Shown one piece after another: positions 18,528 to 27,798 of a DNA stretch of 64,000 nt (within the stretch, counting starts at the first letter, position 1; each line of letters opens with the position of its first letter). The notes beneath the pieces were generated by a model. It searched no databases and was not told the origin of the DNA. It was given only the letters and a program-made list of their open reading frames with translations. Source of the stretch: Lysinibacillus sp. FSL W8-0992 (lineage in GTDB: Bacteria; Bacillota; Bacilli; Bacillales_A; Planococcaceae); NCBI RefSeq assembly GCF_038008685.1, contig NZ_JBBOZQ010000001.1:310001-374000 (forward strand), written 5' to 3'. A program made the translations under genes and the position numbers.

Positions 18528-18584
18528 TTTCATAATTATGAATAATATAATACATTTAAGCTAAATATTCAATGTATTATGAAA
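18528..18584. promoter_or_regulatory. inverted-repeat array upstream of the XRE-cupin operon, candidate operator
   Basis: TTTCATAATTATGAA (near-palindrome) is followed by TAATACATT and its complement AATGTATTA; TTTCATAAT also recurs inverted as ATTATGAAA. The spacing from the start fits the promoter region, so autoregulation is plausible. Confidence 0.4.
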
Positions 18585-18667
18585 TAAATTCACGCAAATG
18601 AAATTTATTAATAAACATACTTTCTTATTGCTCTCAATAATAGTGCGCAGCATTATTCCATCTATTA

Positions 18668-18702
18668 CAAAAAAAAGACGCTCGATCCATTAGATCTTGC
18701 GC
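18668..18702 (-). terminator. terminator of the 2-hydroxyacid dehydrogenase gene
   Basis: Imperfect stem (GGCGC and GATC pairing with GATC and GCGTC around two mismatches) followed on the minus strand by eight T residues. It lies about 120 bases past the stop. Confidence 0.6.
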
Positions 18703-18820
18703 CTACGTTATGCAATATTAAAATTAAAAAGCTATCCTATTGTCACTACCTCAACTAAAGTTGAAGTTGGTTTTGAATGGAGGTCGCTCGCATGAGTGGA
18801 AGCACCCCTTTAATAGTTGT

Positions 18821-19783
18821 TTAGTCAATTCTATTCGATATTGGCTTGCCTTCTCCATATGCCATTAGTGCATTGACATTGAGCATTAGCATAGCTGTTC
18901 TTGTTTTTAACGACGCACTACCGATATGCGGAAGCGCAACGACGTTTGGTAAGGTTAACAGAGGATGATCCAATGCAACTGGCTCATGCTCAAAAACGTC
19001 TAGCCCTGCAGCCCATAGCTTGCCATTTTTCAACGTGTCATAAAGGGCATTTTCATCAATAATTCCTCCACGAGAGGCATTAATCAATACTGCATCCTCT
19101 TGCATTAAGGCAAGCTCCTTCGCGCCGATTAAACCAACTGTATCGCTATTATAAGGGGTCATTATAACAACAAAATCAGATTTCGTTAAAAGCTCCTCTA
19201 GGGATGCATAACGGAAGCCATACATTTCTTCCGCTTCATGGCGACGTCTACGGTTATGATATAAAACTTTCATATCAAAGCCCTTCGCACGTCTCGCAAC
19301 AGCCTGCCCGATACGTCCCATGCCGATAATGCCAATCGTTGAGCCCGACACATCTTTACCAACTAATTGCATAGGGTACCAGCTTTTCCAATGACCATCA
19401 CGTAAATAACGCTCACTTTCTGGTATTCTACGTGCTGTTGCTAGCAATAAGCCAAATACTAAATCAGCTGTCGTATTTGTTAATACGCCAGGCGTATTTG
19501 TAGCCATTATGCCTCTTTTACGCAACGCTGGTACATCAATATTGTTAAAACCAACTGCTAGATTTGTCACTAGTTTTAAATTGGGGGCGTGTTTTAATAA
19601 TTCTTCGTCGACTTGGTCTGCAATCGTTACCCACAATACTTCACAATCCGCTACTGCTGCTAAAAGTTTGTCTCGCGGAATAACGATTTCTTCTTCCTCC
19701 CATTGTTCTATATCATAATGCTCTTCTAAAGGCTCAACAAACTGAGCCGGAAATTTTCGTGTAATAAACAATTTCTTTTTCAT
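18821..19783 (-). CDS. D-2-hydroxyacid dehydrogenase (glyoxylate/hydroxypyruvate reductase-like)
   Basis: A 320-residue NAD(P)-dependent reductase. The nucleotide-binding domain carries GIIGMGRIGQAVARRA (about 150-165). The catalytic triad is visible as Arg in NASRGGIID, Glu in DVFEHEP and His in LPHIGSAS. It resembles YvcT/GhrB proteins, which reduce glyoxylate, hydroxypyruvate or 2-ketogluconate; the exact substrate is not determinable. The ATG is preceded by AAAGGGGTG. The gene seems monocistronic, with a terminator downstream. Confidence 0.87.
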   Translation of the reverse strand: MKKKLFITRKFPAQFVEPLEEHYDIEQWEEEEIVIPRDKLLAAVADCEVLWVTIADQVDEELLKHAPNLKLVTNLAVGFNNIDVPALRKRGIMATNTPGVLTNTTADLVFGLLLATARRIPESERYLRDGHWKSWYPMQLVGKDVSGSTIGIIGMGRIGQAVARRAKGFDMKVLYHNRRRRHEAEEMYGFRYASLEELLTKSDFVVIMTPYNSDTVGLIGAKELALMQEDAVLINASRGGIIDENALYDTLKNGKLWAAGLDVFEHEPVALDHPLLTLPNVVALPHIGSASLKTRTAMLMLNVNALMAYGEGKPISNRID

Positions 19784-20172
19784 ATTCCAACACCCCTTTG
19801 AGTCAATTCCCCATTTTGCCTTTAGCGTAACACTAATATGCTAACGTCACAAGCAAGCTTTTATATTCAATATTTCCATTTTGCACGATAAAAAAATACG
19901 GTTTTCTGCTTTTTTTAAATCTATCCTTCATATCAGTAATTTTATCCTTCAGTTATGGGATTTTATCCTTTTTTAAACTTCTCTACCCTCTATTTCAACA
20001 ATTTTATCCATAAAAAAACTATGCACTTTTATATGCATAGTTCAGAGTTATCATAACAGTTATCAAGAAGTTCAGTAATTTTAAAAAGGGATATATAACT
20101 ATAAAAAAACAAGTGCGTCCGCATACGTTATGCTTGAGCACAAAAAGTGTCTCACGCACTCTTTAATTTTAA
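19784..20172. other. intergenic region with short tandem motif and two hairpins
   Basis: Holds three ATTTTATCC-like units at 21-bp spacing (19918, 19939, 19960; a further one at 20001). It also holds a hairpin at 20018-20041 (ACTATGCA with TGCATAGT, T-run on the minus strand) and the branched terminator at 20105-20160. I see no reading frame with a ribosome site. Confidence 0.55.
20105..20160 (-). terminator. branched (three-way) terminator of hemAT
   Basis: The outer stem AGTGCGT/ACGCACT encloses two separate hairpins (GCATA/TATGC and GAGCAC/GTGTCTC). On the minus strand the outer stem is followed by TTGTTTTTTT. It lies directly after the hemAT stop. Confidence 0.75.
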
Positions 20173-21465
20173 TTAGAAATCTTTAATCGTCGTATCAAGA
20201 CGACTTGCAACTCGTTCTAGTTCCTCCGAAGATTCGCCAATGGTTTCAATTACATTTGCCAACTCAGTAATTTGACTTCCAACATTTTGGAAGTTTACGA
20301 TAGAGCCCTCTACTGAGCCAGATATCGCATCGAATGCTTTTAATGAGTTCAAATTTTGCTCGATACTATTATTTACGAGCTCTTGTATTTCTTGAATTGC
20401 CTGAACTACATGTTTCGTAATGCCATTAGACATGCCGATCAAATCTGCAATTTGTTCCACTGATTCTTTCGTTTGATCTGCTAACTTACGTACCTCATCG
20501 GCTACTACTGCAAAACCTTTTCCATGTTCCCCAGCTCGTGCAGCTTCAATTGCTGAATTCAATGCTAGTAAATTAGTTTGTCCAGAAATGCTTTTCACCA
20601 TCTCGATTACTTTATTAATTTTTGAAGAGGAATGGTTCAACTCTTCTACCATTATCGCCATTTCAGCAGTCTTATCATTAATTTTTCCAGTTTGTTCATT
20701 TAATAATACGATTTTCGAATAGCCTTCAGATGAAACTTTTTGCATCGTCTTGGCTTCATCAATACTTTCCTTTAAGTAAGCATCTACTTGCTTCGTACTA
20801 GAAATAAGCTCCATTACCGATTCATTTGTTTCATGAGACTGGGCTTCTAACTGCGTCGAAATTCCACCAACTATATCTTTTACATGTGCACGGATACTAC
20901 TTCGTTGCTCTTCTACTATAGAATTAGAATAGTTGTTATACTCTTCCAAAACAATTTGCTGTTCAAAATTACACATTTTACTAATAGCATCACATAACTT
21001 TTCTTCTTCTTCTTTTGATAGATGCAAATTATAGACGATTTTCCGCAAAGATTTTTCTAGATTTTGAAACGCAGCTAAATACCATTTCGGATATAAATTA
21101 ATCTTTACATGCATTTTTCCTACGCTCCGACGCTTTTCTAAAAAGTTGTCATCGATTTTCCCTTCAAACATTTCAATTATATGATGGCGAAGTGTTTGGC
21201 GAAGGCGTTCACTCGAACTGTGCTTTTGTATAACATCTCGTAAAGTTGGTACACTCTCTACTGCTTTATAAAATGTTTCGACCACTTCCACAACACTTTG
21301 CTCAACATATGGCTTTAAACTTTTTATTAACTGTAAATCTTGTTTTGTTAGATTGACGAGTTGTAGCTGTAGCAGACGTTCTGGATCTTGAATAGTTACA
21401 CCTGTATTTGACACATCATTCATAACAATTGTATTTTGCTTAGGTCTATTCCTAAATTGAAACAT
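20173..21465 (-). CDS. hemAT: globin-coupled methyl-accepting chemotaxis sensor (HemAT)
   Basis: A 430-residue soluble oxygen sensor, close to the 432 of Bacillus subtilis HemAT. Residues about 40-185 form a sensor globin; [16 protein letters not shown] supplies the proximal haem histidine. The C-terminal half is an MCP signalling coiled coil with the highly conserved hairpin tip [20 protein letters not shown]. It should report oxygen to CheA/CheW and steer aerotaxis. The frame extends to 21498, but only the ATG at 21465 has a purine-rich site (GGGGTGG) and it matches the MxFxxxRKQ start of known HemATs. No chemotaxis genes are adjacent. Confidence 0.92.
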   Translation of the reverse strand: MFQFRNRPKQNTIVMNDVSNTGVTIQDPERLLQLQLVNLTKQDLQLIKSLKPYVEQSVVEVVETFYKAVESVPTLRDVIQKHSSSERLRQTLRHHIIEMFEGKIDDNFLEKRRSVGKMHVKINLYPKWYLAAFQNLEKSLRKIVYNLHLSKEEEEKLCDAISKMCNFEQQIVLEEYNNYSNSIVEEQRSSIRAHVKDIVGGISTQLEAQSHETNESVMELISSTKQVDAYLKESIDEAKTMQKVSSEGYSKIVLLNEQTGKINDKTAEMAIMVEELNHSSSKINKVIEMVKSISGQTNLLALNSAIEAARAGEHGKGFAVVADEVRKLADQTKESVEQIADLIGMSNGITKHVVQAIQEIQELVNNSIEQNLNSLKAFDAISGSVEGSIVNFQNVGSQITELANVIETIGESSEELERVASRLDTTIKDF

Positions 21466-21718
21466 CTTTCCACCCCATAAAGTAATATATTGTGCCATTC
21501 TATTTTTTCGTACGCAACTTATCTATAATTGATTATAAAGTGTATTGATTAATAGATACAATAGTTCAGTAAAAATTATCTATTAGACCACCTATTGACA
21601 CTCATTATCACTGTTTTTATAATACTTTTTATCTATTTTACTATTGCAGAATTACCAATAATTAGTTAATAATAACGTTTTTATATTCACCAACTTAATG
21701 AATAGCTCTAGGTTCAAA

Positions 21719-21760
21719 AAAAAAAATCACTCATTATTGTGACAAATGAGTGACTTTTTT
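21719..21760 (-). terminator. terminator of uppP
   Basis: TCACTCATT pairs with AATGAGTGA; on the minus strand a run of nine T residues follows. It begins right at the stop codon of uppP. Confidence 0.88.
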
Positions 21761-21763
21761 CAT

Positions 21764-22597
21764 TTACATAAAAATAATAATACTTAGTATAGCAGCTAAT
21801 ACCAAACGATAAATCGCAAATGGCATTAGTTTTACTTTTGAGATAAGAGCTAAGAAAAACTTAATGGATAGTAATGCAAATACAAATGAACTAATAAAAC
21901 CAACTACATAAAATCCTAAATAATCCATTGAAAGGGTATCCCAGTTTTTCAATACAGATACAAGGCTTGCACCTGCCATTATTGGAACAGCCATAATAAA
22001 CGTGAAATCAGCAGCTACTCGGTGACTAATTCCGAAAAGGACACCACCTGAAATAGTTGCACCCGAACGAGAAAATCCTGGCCATAAAGATAAACACTGT
22101 ACTAAACCTACTTTAAACGCCATGCCATAAGAAATATCATCTAATGATTCGACTTTAGGTTTTCTTGGTGCAAATTTATCGGCAGCAATCATTAAAATTG
22201 CACCAGCTACTAATGCATAAATAACATGCTCTACTTTAAATAAATGATCGTCAATAAAATCTTTAAACGCAAATCCTAATACAACTGCTGGTAACATACC
22301 GACAATTACATGCATTAAGTTAAAGCGACCTTTCATAGATCGTGATTGTCCACTAATATTATATAGACCCACGAGGCTTAGCATACGCTTCCACATGACC
22401 ACTACGACCGCTAATATCGACCCTAACTGAACAACGATTTTAAAAGTATTAGCCGGATACTTTCCTAAAAACTCCTCTGTCTTTAACCACATATCATCCA
22501 CAATAATCATATGACCTGTAGAAGATACTGGTGCAAACTCTGTCATTCCTTCGACAAAGCCTAAAATTAGTGCCTTCAATAATTCTATTATATCCAC
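21764..22597 (-). CDS. uppP: undecaprenyl-diphosphatase UppP (BacA family)
   Basis: A 277-residue polytopic enzyme (about eight membrane segments) that recycles undecaprenyl pyrophosphate to the monophosphate carrier for wall synthesis and confers bacitracin tolerance. Both active-site motifs are present: EGMTEFAPVSSTGH (about 16-29) and PGFSRSGATISGG (about 168-180). Length is normal. The ATG follows AAGGTAAGGTG. It is preceded by a 290-bp leader with a sizeable stem-loop (22670-22731), so regulation in the leader is possible, and is closed by a strong terminator. Confidence 0.93.
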   Translation of the reverse strand: MDIIELLKALILGFVEGMTEFAPVSSTGHMIIVDDMWLKTEEFLGKYPANTFKIVVQLGSILAVVVVMWKRMLSLVGLYNISGQSRSMKGRFNLMHVIVGMLPAVVLGFAFKDFIDDHLFKVEHVIYALVAGAILMIAADKFAPRKPKVESLDDISYGMAFKVGLVQCLSLWPGFSRSGATISGGVLFGISHRVAADFTFIMAVPIMAGASLVSVLKNWDTLSMDYLGFYVVGFISSFVFALLSIKFFLALISKVKLMPFAIYRLVLAAILSIIIFM

Positions 22598-22669
22598 ATT
22601 GTCACCTTACCTTTTAACTTTATTCTTCTTTTGTTCTATGTGCGGAAAATGAAGCTTCTACAATAGATA

Positions 22670-22731
22670 CCAATTGTAAGGTAGCTTTCATAAACTTCCT
22701 AGTACCTCATACGAAAGCTAACCTCAGTTGG
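22670..22731 (-). promoter_or_regulatory. large stem-loop in the uppP 5' region
   Basis: CCAATTG pairs with CAGTTGG, and AGGT plus AGCTTTC pairs with GAAAGCT plus ACCT around a one-base bulge. This gives an approximately 18-bp stem 70-130 bases upstream of the uppP start. I cannot tell a leader RNA element from a terminator of the upstream gene; no T-run follows. Confidence 0.35.
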
Positions 22732-22886
22732 AAACAGTCAGCCTTTATGTTGAATAAGCTGCTGTGTACTTCTTTCACAATCCGAATTCACTTTAATTAT
22801 GACGATAACATTAAATACTTAGCCATAATCGTTTTTTGCACGCACCAACTTATTATAAGCTACTCTTTTTTCATATACTACCTCTT

Positions 22887-23966
22887 TTACTGAAAAGTAA
22901 TATCAACAACCCATAGCTCAGAACGACTACCTATACGCATTGGTGGTCCCCAAAATCCAAAGCCCGATGAAACAAGTGTATGCATTTGTCCCTTCATCTT
23001 ATAACCATGATCCAGCTCAAAAACACGAGCTGTAATATACTGGTTAGGCCATAATTGCCCTTTGTGCGTATGACCAGACATATGGAGATCTACCCCTGCC
23101 TGCTCTGGTGTTGCCAAATCATCCGGTGTATGATTCATCACAAACCAAGGCAAATGATCTTTCAATTTTATAGCATCGAGTTGTTGTCTTTCTTTATTCG
23201 TAATATCTTCTTGGCCCGTTACTATAAACGCATTGCCAACCCGAATTGTTTCATCTCGTAAAATTTCCACACCAGCTTTTTTCATTTCCTCTACAAATTC
23301 AGGAATTTTCTTACCATAATATTCGTGATTACCAAGCACACCATATACACCATAAGTAGCCGTAAGCTGTTTCATCACATCAGCCATTCCGTCTTGAACA
23401 AACCATTTTGGGTCATCATCAACAATGTCTCCTGCTAAAAAAACAACATCTGGCTTCGCTTCATTCGATAAATTTACAAAACGTTGTAAATGCTTTTTAT
23501 TTGATAACACGCCTAAATGAAAATCGGAAGCAATAACAACCCGCATCGACGATAACTCACTATCTTTTTTATCCATTGTAATGTCTAAATTACGGACAAC
23601 TGGAGAATATGCCAGATACGTACCGACAACCCACAGTACAAAGAACGTAAAGACAGCCAAACTTCCAATAATGCGAATATTATTGAATGGCGTTACCCAC
23701 ATAACAACTTGTACTGTTAAACATAACAATAAGCCGTATTCAAATATAAACATCCAATAATTACCGATTACAGAAAACACTCGTAAAGATTCATGTATCC
23801 TTCCTATAAGAACACTAAAGGAAACGATATAAAGTAACAGCCAATAGAAAACTGGATAGTAAAACCAATTCATTGCGACAAGCCACTGCTTTAAGCCCCA
23901 CCCTAAATAGAACGTTAAAGCACTATATATACCTAAAAAAAGAACGCCCATGCTTATTTTTGCCAT
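22887..23966 (-). CDS. membrane-anchored metallophosphoesterase (YkuE-like)
   Basis: A 359-residue protein with four N-terminal membrane segments (about 6-24, 38-56, 66-90, 100-118) and a C-terminal calcineurin-type phosphoesterase domain. The full metal-ligand set is visible: SDFHLG, AGDIVDDD, GNHEYY, MNHTP and SGHTHKGQ. Related enzymes cleave phospholipid headgroups or UDP-diacylglucosamine-type substrates at the membrane; the actual substrate is unknown. GAGG is eight bases before the ATG. It is upstream of uppP with a 290-bp gap and no obvious terminator between them, so partial read-through is possible. Confidence 0.87.
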   Translation of the reverse strand: MAKISMGVLFLGIYSALTFYLGWGLKQWLVAMNWFYYPVFYWLLLYIVSFSVLIGRIHESLRVFSVIGNYWMFIFEYGLLLCLTVQVVMWVTPFNNIRIIGSLAVFTFFVLWVVGTYLAYSPVVRNLDITMDKKDSELSSMRVVIASDFHLGVLSNKKHLQRFVNLSNEAKPDVVFLAGDIVDDDPKWFVQDGMADVMKQLTATYGVYGVLGNHEYYGKKIPEFVEEMKKAGVEILRDETIRVGNAFIVTGQEDITNKERQQLDAIKLKDHLPWFVMNHTPDDLATPEQAGVDLHMSGHTHKGQLWPNQYITARVFELDHGYKMKGQMHTLVSSGFGFWGPPMRIGSRSELWVVDITFQ

Positions 23967-24125
23967 ATACTAGTCCTCTACTTTCATATATTCATAGTGA
24001 TTATAGCATTACAGATGGAAATCGTATTTTTAAAAGCTCTTTTATTTTAGGCAATATTTCAGTAACATTATAGATGTACTAGAAAATTTATGCATAAACG
24101 AGCAAATAAAGGGGTGTTGTCTCAG

Positions 24126-25274
24126 ATGGGGAAGTATAAATTTGAATCCACAGAACATGAGTTATTCCGCAAAACGTTCCGTAAGTTTTTAGCAGAAGAA
24201 GCTGAGGCCCATTATAATCAGTGGGAAAAAGATCACCTTATTCCGCTTGGTTTTTGGCGTAAGCTTGGACAATTAGGTTATCTATGTCCACAAGTGGAAG
24301 AACAATATGGGGGTCTCGGATTAGATTTTAGCTTTGGTGTCATTATCCAAGAAGAATTAGAACGTGTAGGTTCAAGCCTTATCGGTGTCGGTTTGCATAA
24401 TGATATCGTTGTCCCTTACATCGAGGCATATGGGACAGCTAAACAAAAATCACGCTGGCTCCCAAAATGTGTCACAGGTGAAACTATTACAGCAATTGCA
24501 ATGACAGAGCCCGGAACAGGCTCCGACTTAGCAAATATACAAACGACTGCTATTCGAGATGGCGATCATTATATTGTTAATGGTCAAAAAACCTTTATTA
24601 CGAATGGGATTCATGCAAATTTAGTCGTTGTCGCGGTAAAAACGAACCCCCATGCTGAGAAAAAACATCGAGGAATTAGCCTTCTCGTTATTGAGGCAGG
24701 AACAACAGGCTTTACAAAGGGGCGTAAACTTGAAAAAGTAGGCATGCATGCGCAAGATACGGCTGAACTATTTTTTGAGGATTGTCGTGTTCCAGTAGAA
24801 AATTTATTAGGTGAGGAAGGAAAAGGCTTCACCTACATGATGGAAAAGCTACAGCAGGAGCGTCTAGCTGTAGCAGTCGCAGCCCAATCTGCAGCCGAAG
24901 ATATGCTTGCTTTAACAATTGATTATGTTAAATCACGTCAAGCTTTCGGAAAATCCATTAGTGATTTCCAAAATACGCAATTTAAAATTGCGGAAATGGC
25001 GACAAAAATAGAGCTTGGCAAAACGTTTTTAGAATCTTTAATCGAAGAACATATTGCTGGTAAAGACGTTGTAACAAAGGTTTCTATGGCGAAATACTGG
25101 ATTACTGAAAATGCTCGAGAGATATCTACTCAGTGCATGCAGTTGCACGGTGGCTACGGTTATATGGAGGAATATAAAATTGCACGACGTTATCGTGATA
25201 TTCCCGTAATGTCTATATACGCTGGCACAAATGAAGTGATGAAAATGATTATTGCCAAAAATGTAGGGCTATAA
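24126..25274 (+). CDS. acyl-CoA dehydrogenase, long-chain/isovaleryl type
   Basis: A 382-residue flavoprotein for the first step of fatty or branched acyl-CoA oxidation. AMTEPGTGSDLANIQ and SRQAFGKSISDFQNTQ are typical. The usual catalytic position near the C-terminus reads IYAGTNEV with Ala in place of Glu. By alignment with long-chain (ACADL) and isovaleryl enzymes the base is expected in the helix AQSAAEDMLALTIDYV (Glu about residue 258), where one is present. AAAGGGGTG precedes the ATG at 24126 by nine bases; the frame upstream to 24090 has none. Monocistronic, with a shared terminator at 25533. Confidence 0.87.
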   Translation: MGKYKFESTEHELFRKTFRKFLAEEAEAHYNQWEKDHLIPLGFWRKLGQLGYLCPQVEEQYGGLGLDFSFGVIIQEELERVGSSLIGVGLHNDIVVPYIEAYGTAKQKSRWLPKCVTGETITAIAMTEPGTGSDLANIQTTAIRDGDHYIVNGQKTFITNGIHANLVVVAVKTNPHAEKKHRGISLLVIEAGTTGFTKGRKLEKVGMHAQDTAELFFEDCRVPVENLLGEEGKGFTYMMEKLQQERLAVAVAAQSAAEDMLALTIDYVKSRQAFGKSISDFQNTQFKIAEMATKIELGKTFLESLIEEHIAGKDVVTKVSMAKYWITENAREISTQCMQLHGGYGYMEEYKIARRYRDIPVMSIYAGTNEVMKMIIAKNVGL

Positions 25275-25400
25275 AAAGCATTGTCGTTGCGAGGAATTGT
25301 GACCACAATTAATAAGAGGCAGAGATAAACTTGAAAATTTTAAAAGAAGGATCAATTTATCTTTTAAGATCAATAAATAATTAGAAGTGAGAACTAGTTG

Positions 25401-25527
25401 TTGGTAGCGGAGGCGGCGACTCCTGCGGGAACGCACGCTGCGTAAGACGCAACAAACCGCGCGTTAGCGAGGGTTGCGGCTTACGGTGTGCCCGCGGAAA
25501 GCGTCCGCCGTAGCGGACAACAACGGC
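25401..25527 (-). repeat. GC-rich intergenic repeat, copy 2
   Basis: Inverted relative to the copies at 5.2 and 51.6-52.2 kb. Shared blocks: GGTAGCGGAGGCGGCGACTC, CCTGCGGGAACGCACG, GCGTAAGACGCAAC, GGTTGCGGCTTACG, TGTGCCCGCGGAAAGCG and CCGTAGCGGACA. It is followed by the conserved terminator hairpin. Confidence 0.8.
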
Positions 25528-25532
25528 ATAGC

Positions 25533-25572
25533 AAAAAGTGTTAGATTGATTGCAGTCAATCTAACACTTTTT
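25533..25572. terminator. bidirectional terminator (conserved repeat-associated hairpin)
   Basis: AAAAAGTGTTAGATTGA pairs with TCAATCTAACACTTTTT around TTGCAG. It lies between the convergent acyl-CoA dehydrogenase and histidine kinase genes and can serve both. Confidence 0.87.
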
Positions 25573-25593
25573 CTCTTTTGTCCTAGCTGCTTC

Positions 25594-27783
25594 TTACACT
25601 GCTGGTATTCGAACGATTACTTTAAATAAATCTCCATCTACGTCTATGCTCATACGTGCTCCGTGCAAATCTACAATAGATTGTGCAATGGCTAAACCTA
25701 ACCCTGAGCCCTCTGTATGACGTGAAGCATCTGCTCTCTTAAAGCGTTCAAATAATTCATCAGCATTTTCGCTTATTTCATATTTCGCAACATTTTTCAC
25801 AGTGAATTCAGCATCACCGTTAGTCGTTCTTTTTAACGTAACATAAACACGTGTACCTTCTAAGGCATATTTCAATACATTGACAATTAAATTATCGATA
25901 AGTCTCCACCATTTTTGTCCATCAACATAAGCGTAAATAGGATCATTAGACATCGACATGCGCAAATCTAAGCGTGCTTTACTTAAATCTTCCTCATGCT
26001 CTCCTACCGCCTGCTGAACAAGCTGTGTCACATCAACACGACTTCGATGAAGCTCAATATTGCCACTCGCCATTTTGGATACTTCAAACAGATCCTCAAT
26101 TAATACTTTTAATCGGTCTGATTTTTTATCGAGAATATGAATATACTGCTTACGCTCCTCTTCCGTAATATCTGGATTTTTCAGTAAATCTGTATACGTA
26201 ATTATAGATGTAAGAGGGGTACGTAAGTCATGGCTAACATTTGTAATTAACTCTGTTTTCAAACGTTCACTCTTTGCCTGTTCATGCATTGATGTGCGAA
26301 CACCTTCACGTAAATGATTAAGATTTTCTGCATGAGCTGCTAACGGGGATTTCCCCTTTACTTTCACATCTTGGTTTAGGCGCCCTTCCGCCATATCCTT
26401 TGTATCCTTCATAATGCGATTTAAATAACCCATTTTAGAAAGGAAAACAATCATTGCTGGAATGCCGACAATCGTACATATTCCTAATACGAGAATTGGG
26501 AATCCCCCCCCCCACATCATACTAGCAACAAGACTACCACCACCAAAAAAGGCAGCTGCGACTAAAACAATTGAATGTAAAGCGATTGATCGATTTAAAA
26601 ATAAATCAGTCATCGATTCCCCTATTCCCCACAAATAACTATCTTGTACATTTTGACTTAGTTTGTTCACTGTATTTACACGATCATACAACCAAATAAC
26701 TTGCACGAAAAATGCAACACCAATAATGATTAAAATTAATACTTTAAATACAAAGTCAATTAAAAATCGTACATAATTGTATTGATACGTATATTCAATT
26801 GCTTCGAATGCAATATGTGAAGAAAACCAGTATACACAACCTGTAATGAACAGGAATACTATTTGGATATCAATGCGTAGCTTGGCTAAAGATTCTTTTT
26901 CCTTTAAGCTGCCTATAGTAGGAAGCAATTCTTTACGTCCTTTCCAAGCAAAGAATGCTGCTATTAGACTTGTAAGCCAAATAACAAAAAACATGTATTG
27001 ATTCCGTTTAAATTGGTCATATCCATCCATTATCGCTGCAGACTGTGCAGCTCTTTTCGAGATAGTAATCGTTCCTGTGTATTCACTCGTTTCATTTAAT
27101 ACATCCGATTCAATGTAGACATCCGAACCGTATAACAAATGACTTGAATTGTTACTGATGCTTCCCGTTCTTAGCGGAGGGTGTACATATGTTATTTTGT
27201 ATACATTGCTGTCAGTAATATCTCCGGATTGAAAAGTTTCTCCAGTTTCAACATTCGTTAATTCATAAGATAAATAGCTATAGTTTTTCGCAAAATCTTT
27301 TGCTTCATCTTTTACAGCTTTTATATATTTATCGATGAGTGCACCCTTTTGCGCCGCAATTTTCTTACGAACATATTCATCATCTTCAAAGTTTTTCGTA
27401 ATATCTTTTATTTTGGCATCTCGCTCATTTTCAAGCTTTGTTTTTAATTCGGTGGCATTATTATCAGCAGCTTCTTGAATCTTCTCTTCATATTGACTCT
27501 TTATATTATCAATTTGTGTGCCTAATGAACCGTAATAATTGCGGTGTTCCTCAATTTCATTTTCTGAAACTGTAATCTTGCTCTTCAATTCCTCAGCCGT
27601 TGGTAAATTAAGCACTAACGGCCCTAGCTCTGCTTGAAAGCTGTCCAGTTCATTTTGAAAATTTCCGGATTGAAAATACGATTTCCCTACATACTGATAG
27701 CCAATTTTAGAAAACGTAAATACACCGAAAATAAACCATGTTAAACAAATAAGTGCAAGAAGAGGCTTCCAAATTTTCATCAT
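25594..27783 (-). CDS. sensor histidine kinase with large extracytoplasmic and multi-pass membrane region
   Basis: A 729-residue kinase. One N-terminal membrane segment (about 8-28) is followed by a mostly helical extracytoplasmic region (about 40-245), then about five membrane segments to about residue 450. A HAMP-like stretch and the kinase core come next: NVSHDLRTPLTSI (phospho-accepting His about 518), DNLIVNVLKYA (N box) and GSGLGLAIAQSIV (G box). The HisKA/HATPase order is normal. GGGGGGAG is eight bases before the ATG. It is cotranscribed with the response regulator and a small membrane protein. A ten-G homopolymer lies near codon 424 (26504-26513). The signal is unknown. Confidence 0.9.
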   Translation of the reverse strand: MMKIWKPLLALICLTWFIFGVFTFSKIGYQYVGKSYFQSGNFQNELDSFQAELGPLVLNLPTAEELKSKITVSENEIEEHRNYYGSLGTQIDNIKSQYEEKIQEAADNNATELKTKLENERDAKIKDITKNFEDDEYVRKKIAAQKGALIDKYIKAVKDEAKDFAKNYSYLSYELTNVETGETFQSGDITDSNVYKITYVHPPLRTGSISNNSSHLLYGSDVYIESDVLNETSEYTGTITISKRAAQSAAIMDGYDQFKRNQYMFFVIWLTSLIAAFFAWKGRKELLPTIGSLKEKESLAKLRIDIQIVFLFITGCVYWFSSHIAFEAIEYTYQYNYVRFLIDFVFKVLILIIIGVAFFVQVIWLYDRVNTVNKLSQNVQDSYLWGIGESMTDLFLNRSIALHSIVLVAAAFFGGGSLVASMMWGGGFPILVLGICTIVGIPAMIVFLSKMGYLNRIMKDTKDMAEGRLNQDVKVKGKSPLAAHAENLNHLREGVRTSMHEQAKSERLKTELITNVSHDLRTPLTSIITYTDLLKNPDITEEERKQYIHILDKKSDRLKVLIEDLFEVSKMASGNIELHRSRVDVTQLVQQAVGEHEEDLSKARLDLRMSMSNDPIYAYVDGQKWWRLIDNLIVNVLKYALEGTRVYVTLKRTTNGDAEFTVKNVAKYEISENADELFERFKRADASRHTEGSGLGLAIAQSIVDLHGARMSIDVDGDLFKVIVRIPAV

Positions 27784-27798
27784 GTTTTCAACTCCCCC

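Noticed and set aside
24126-25274. Inactive acyl-CoA dehydrogenase because the IYEGT glutamate is alanine
   Set aside because: Long-chain and isovaleryl-type enzymes carry the catalytic Glu in another helix, and a Glu is present at that place (AAEDML).
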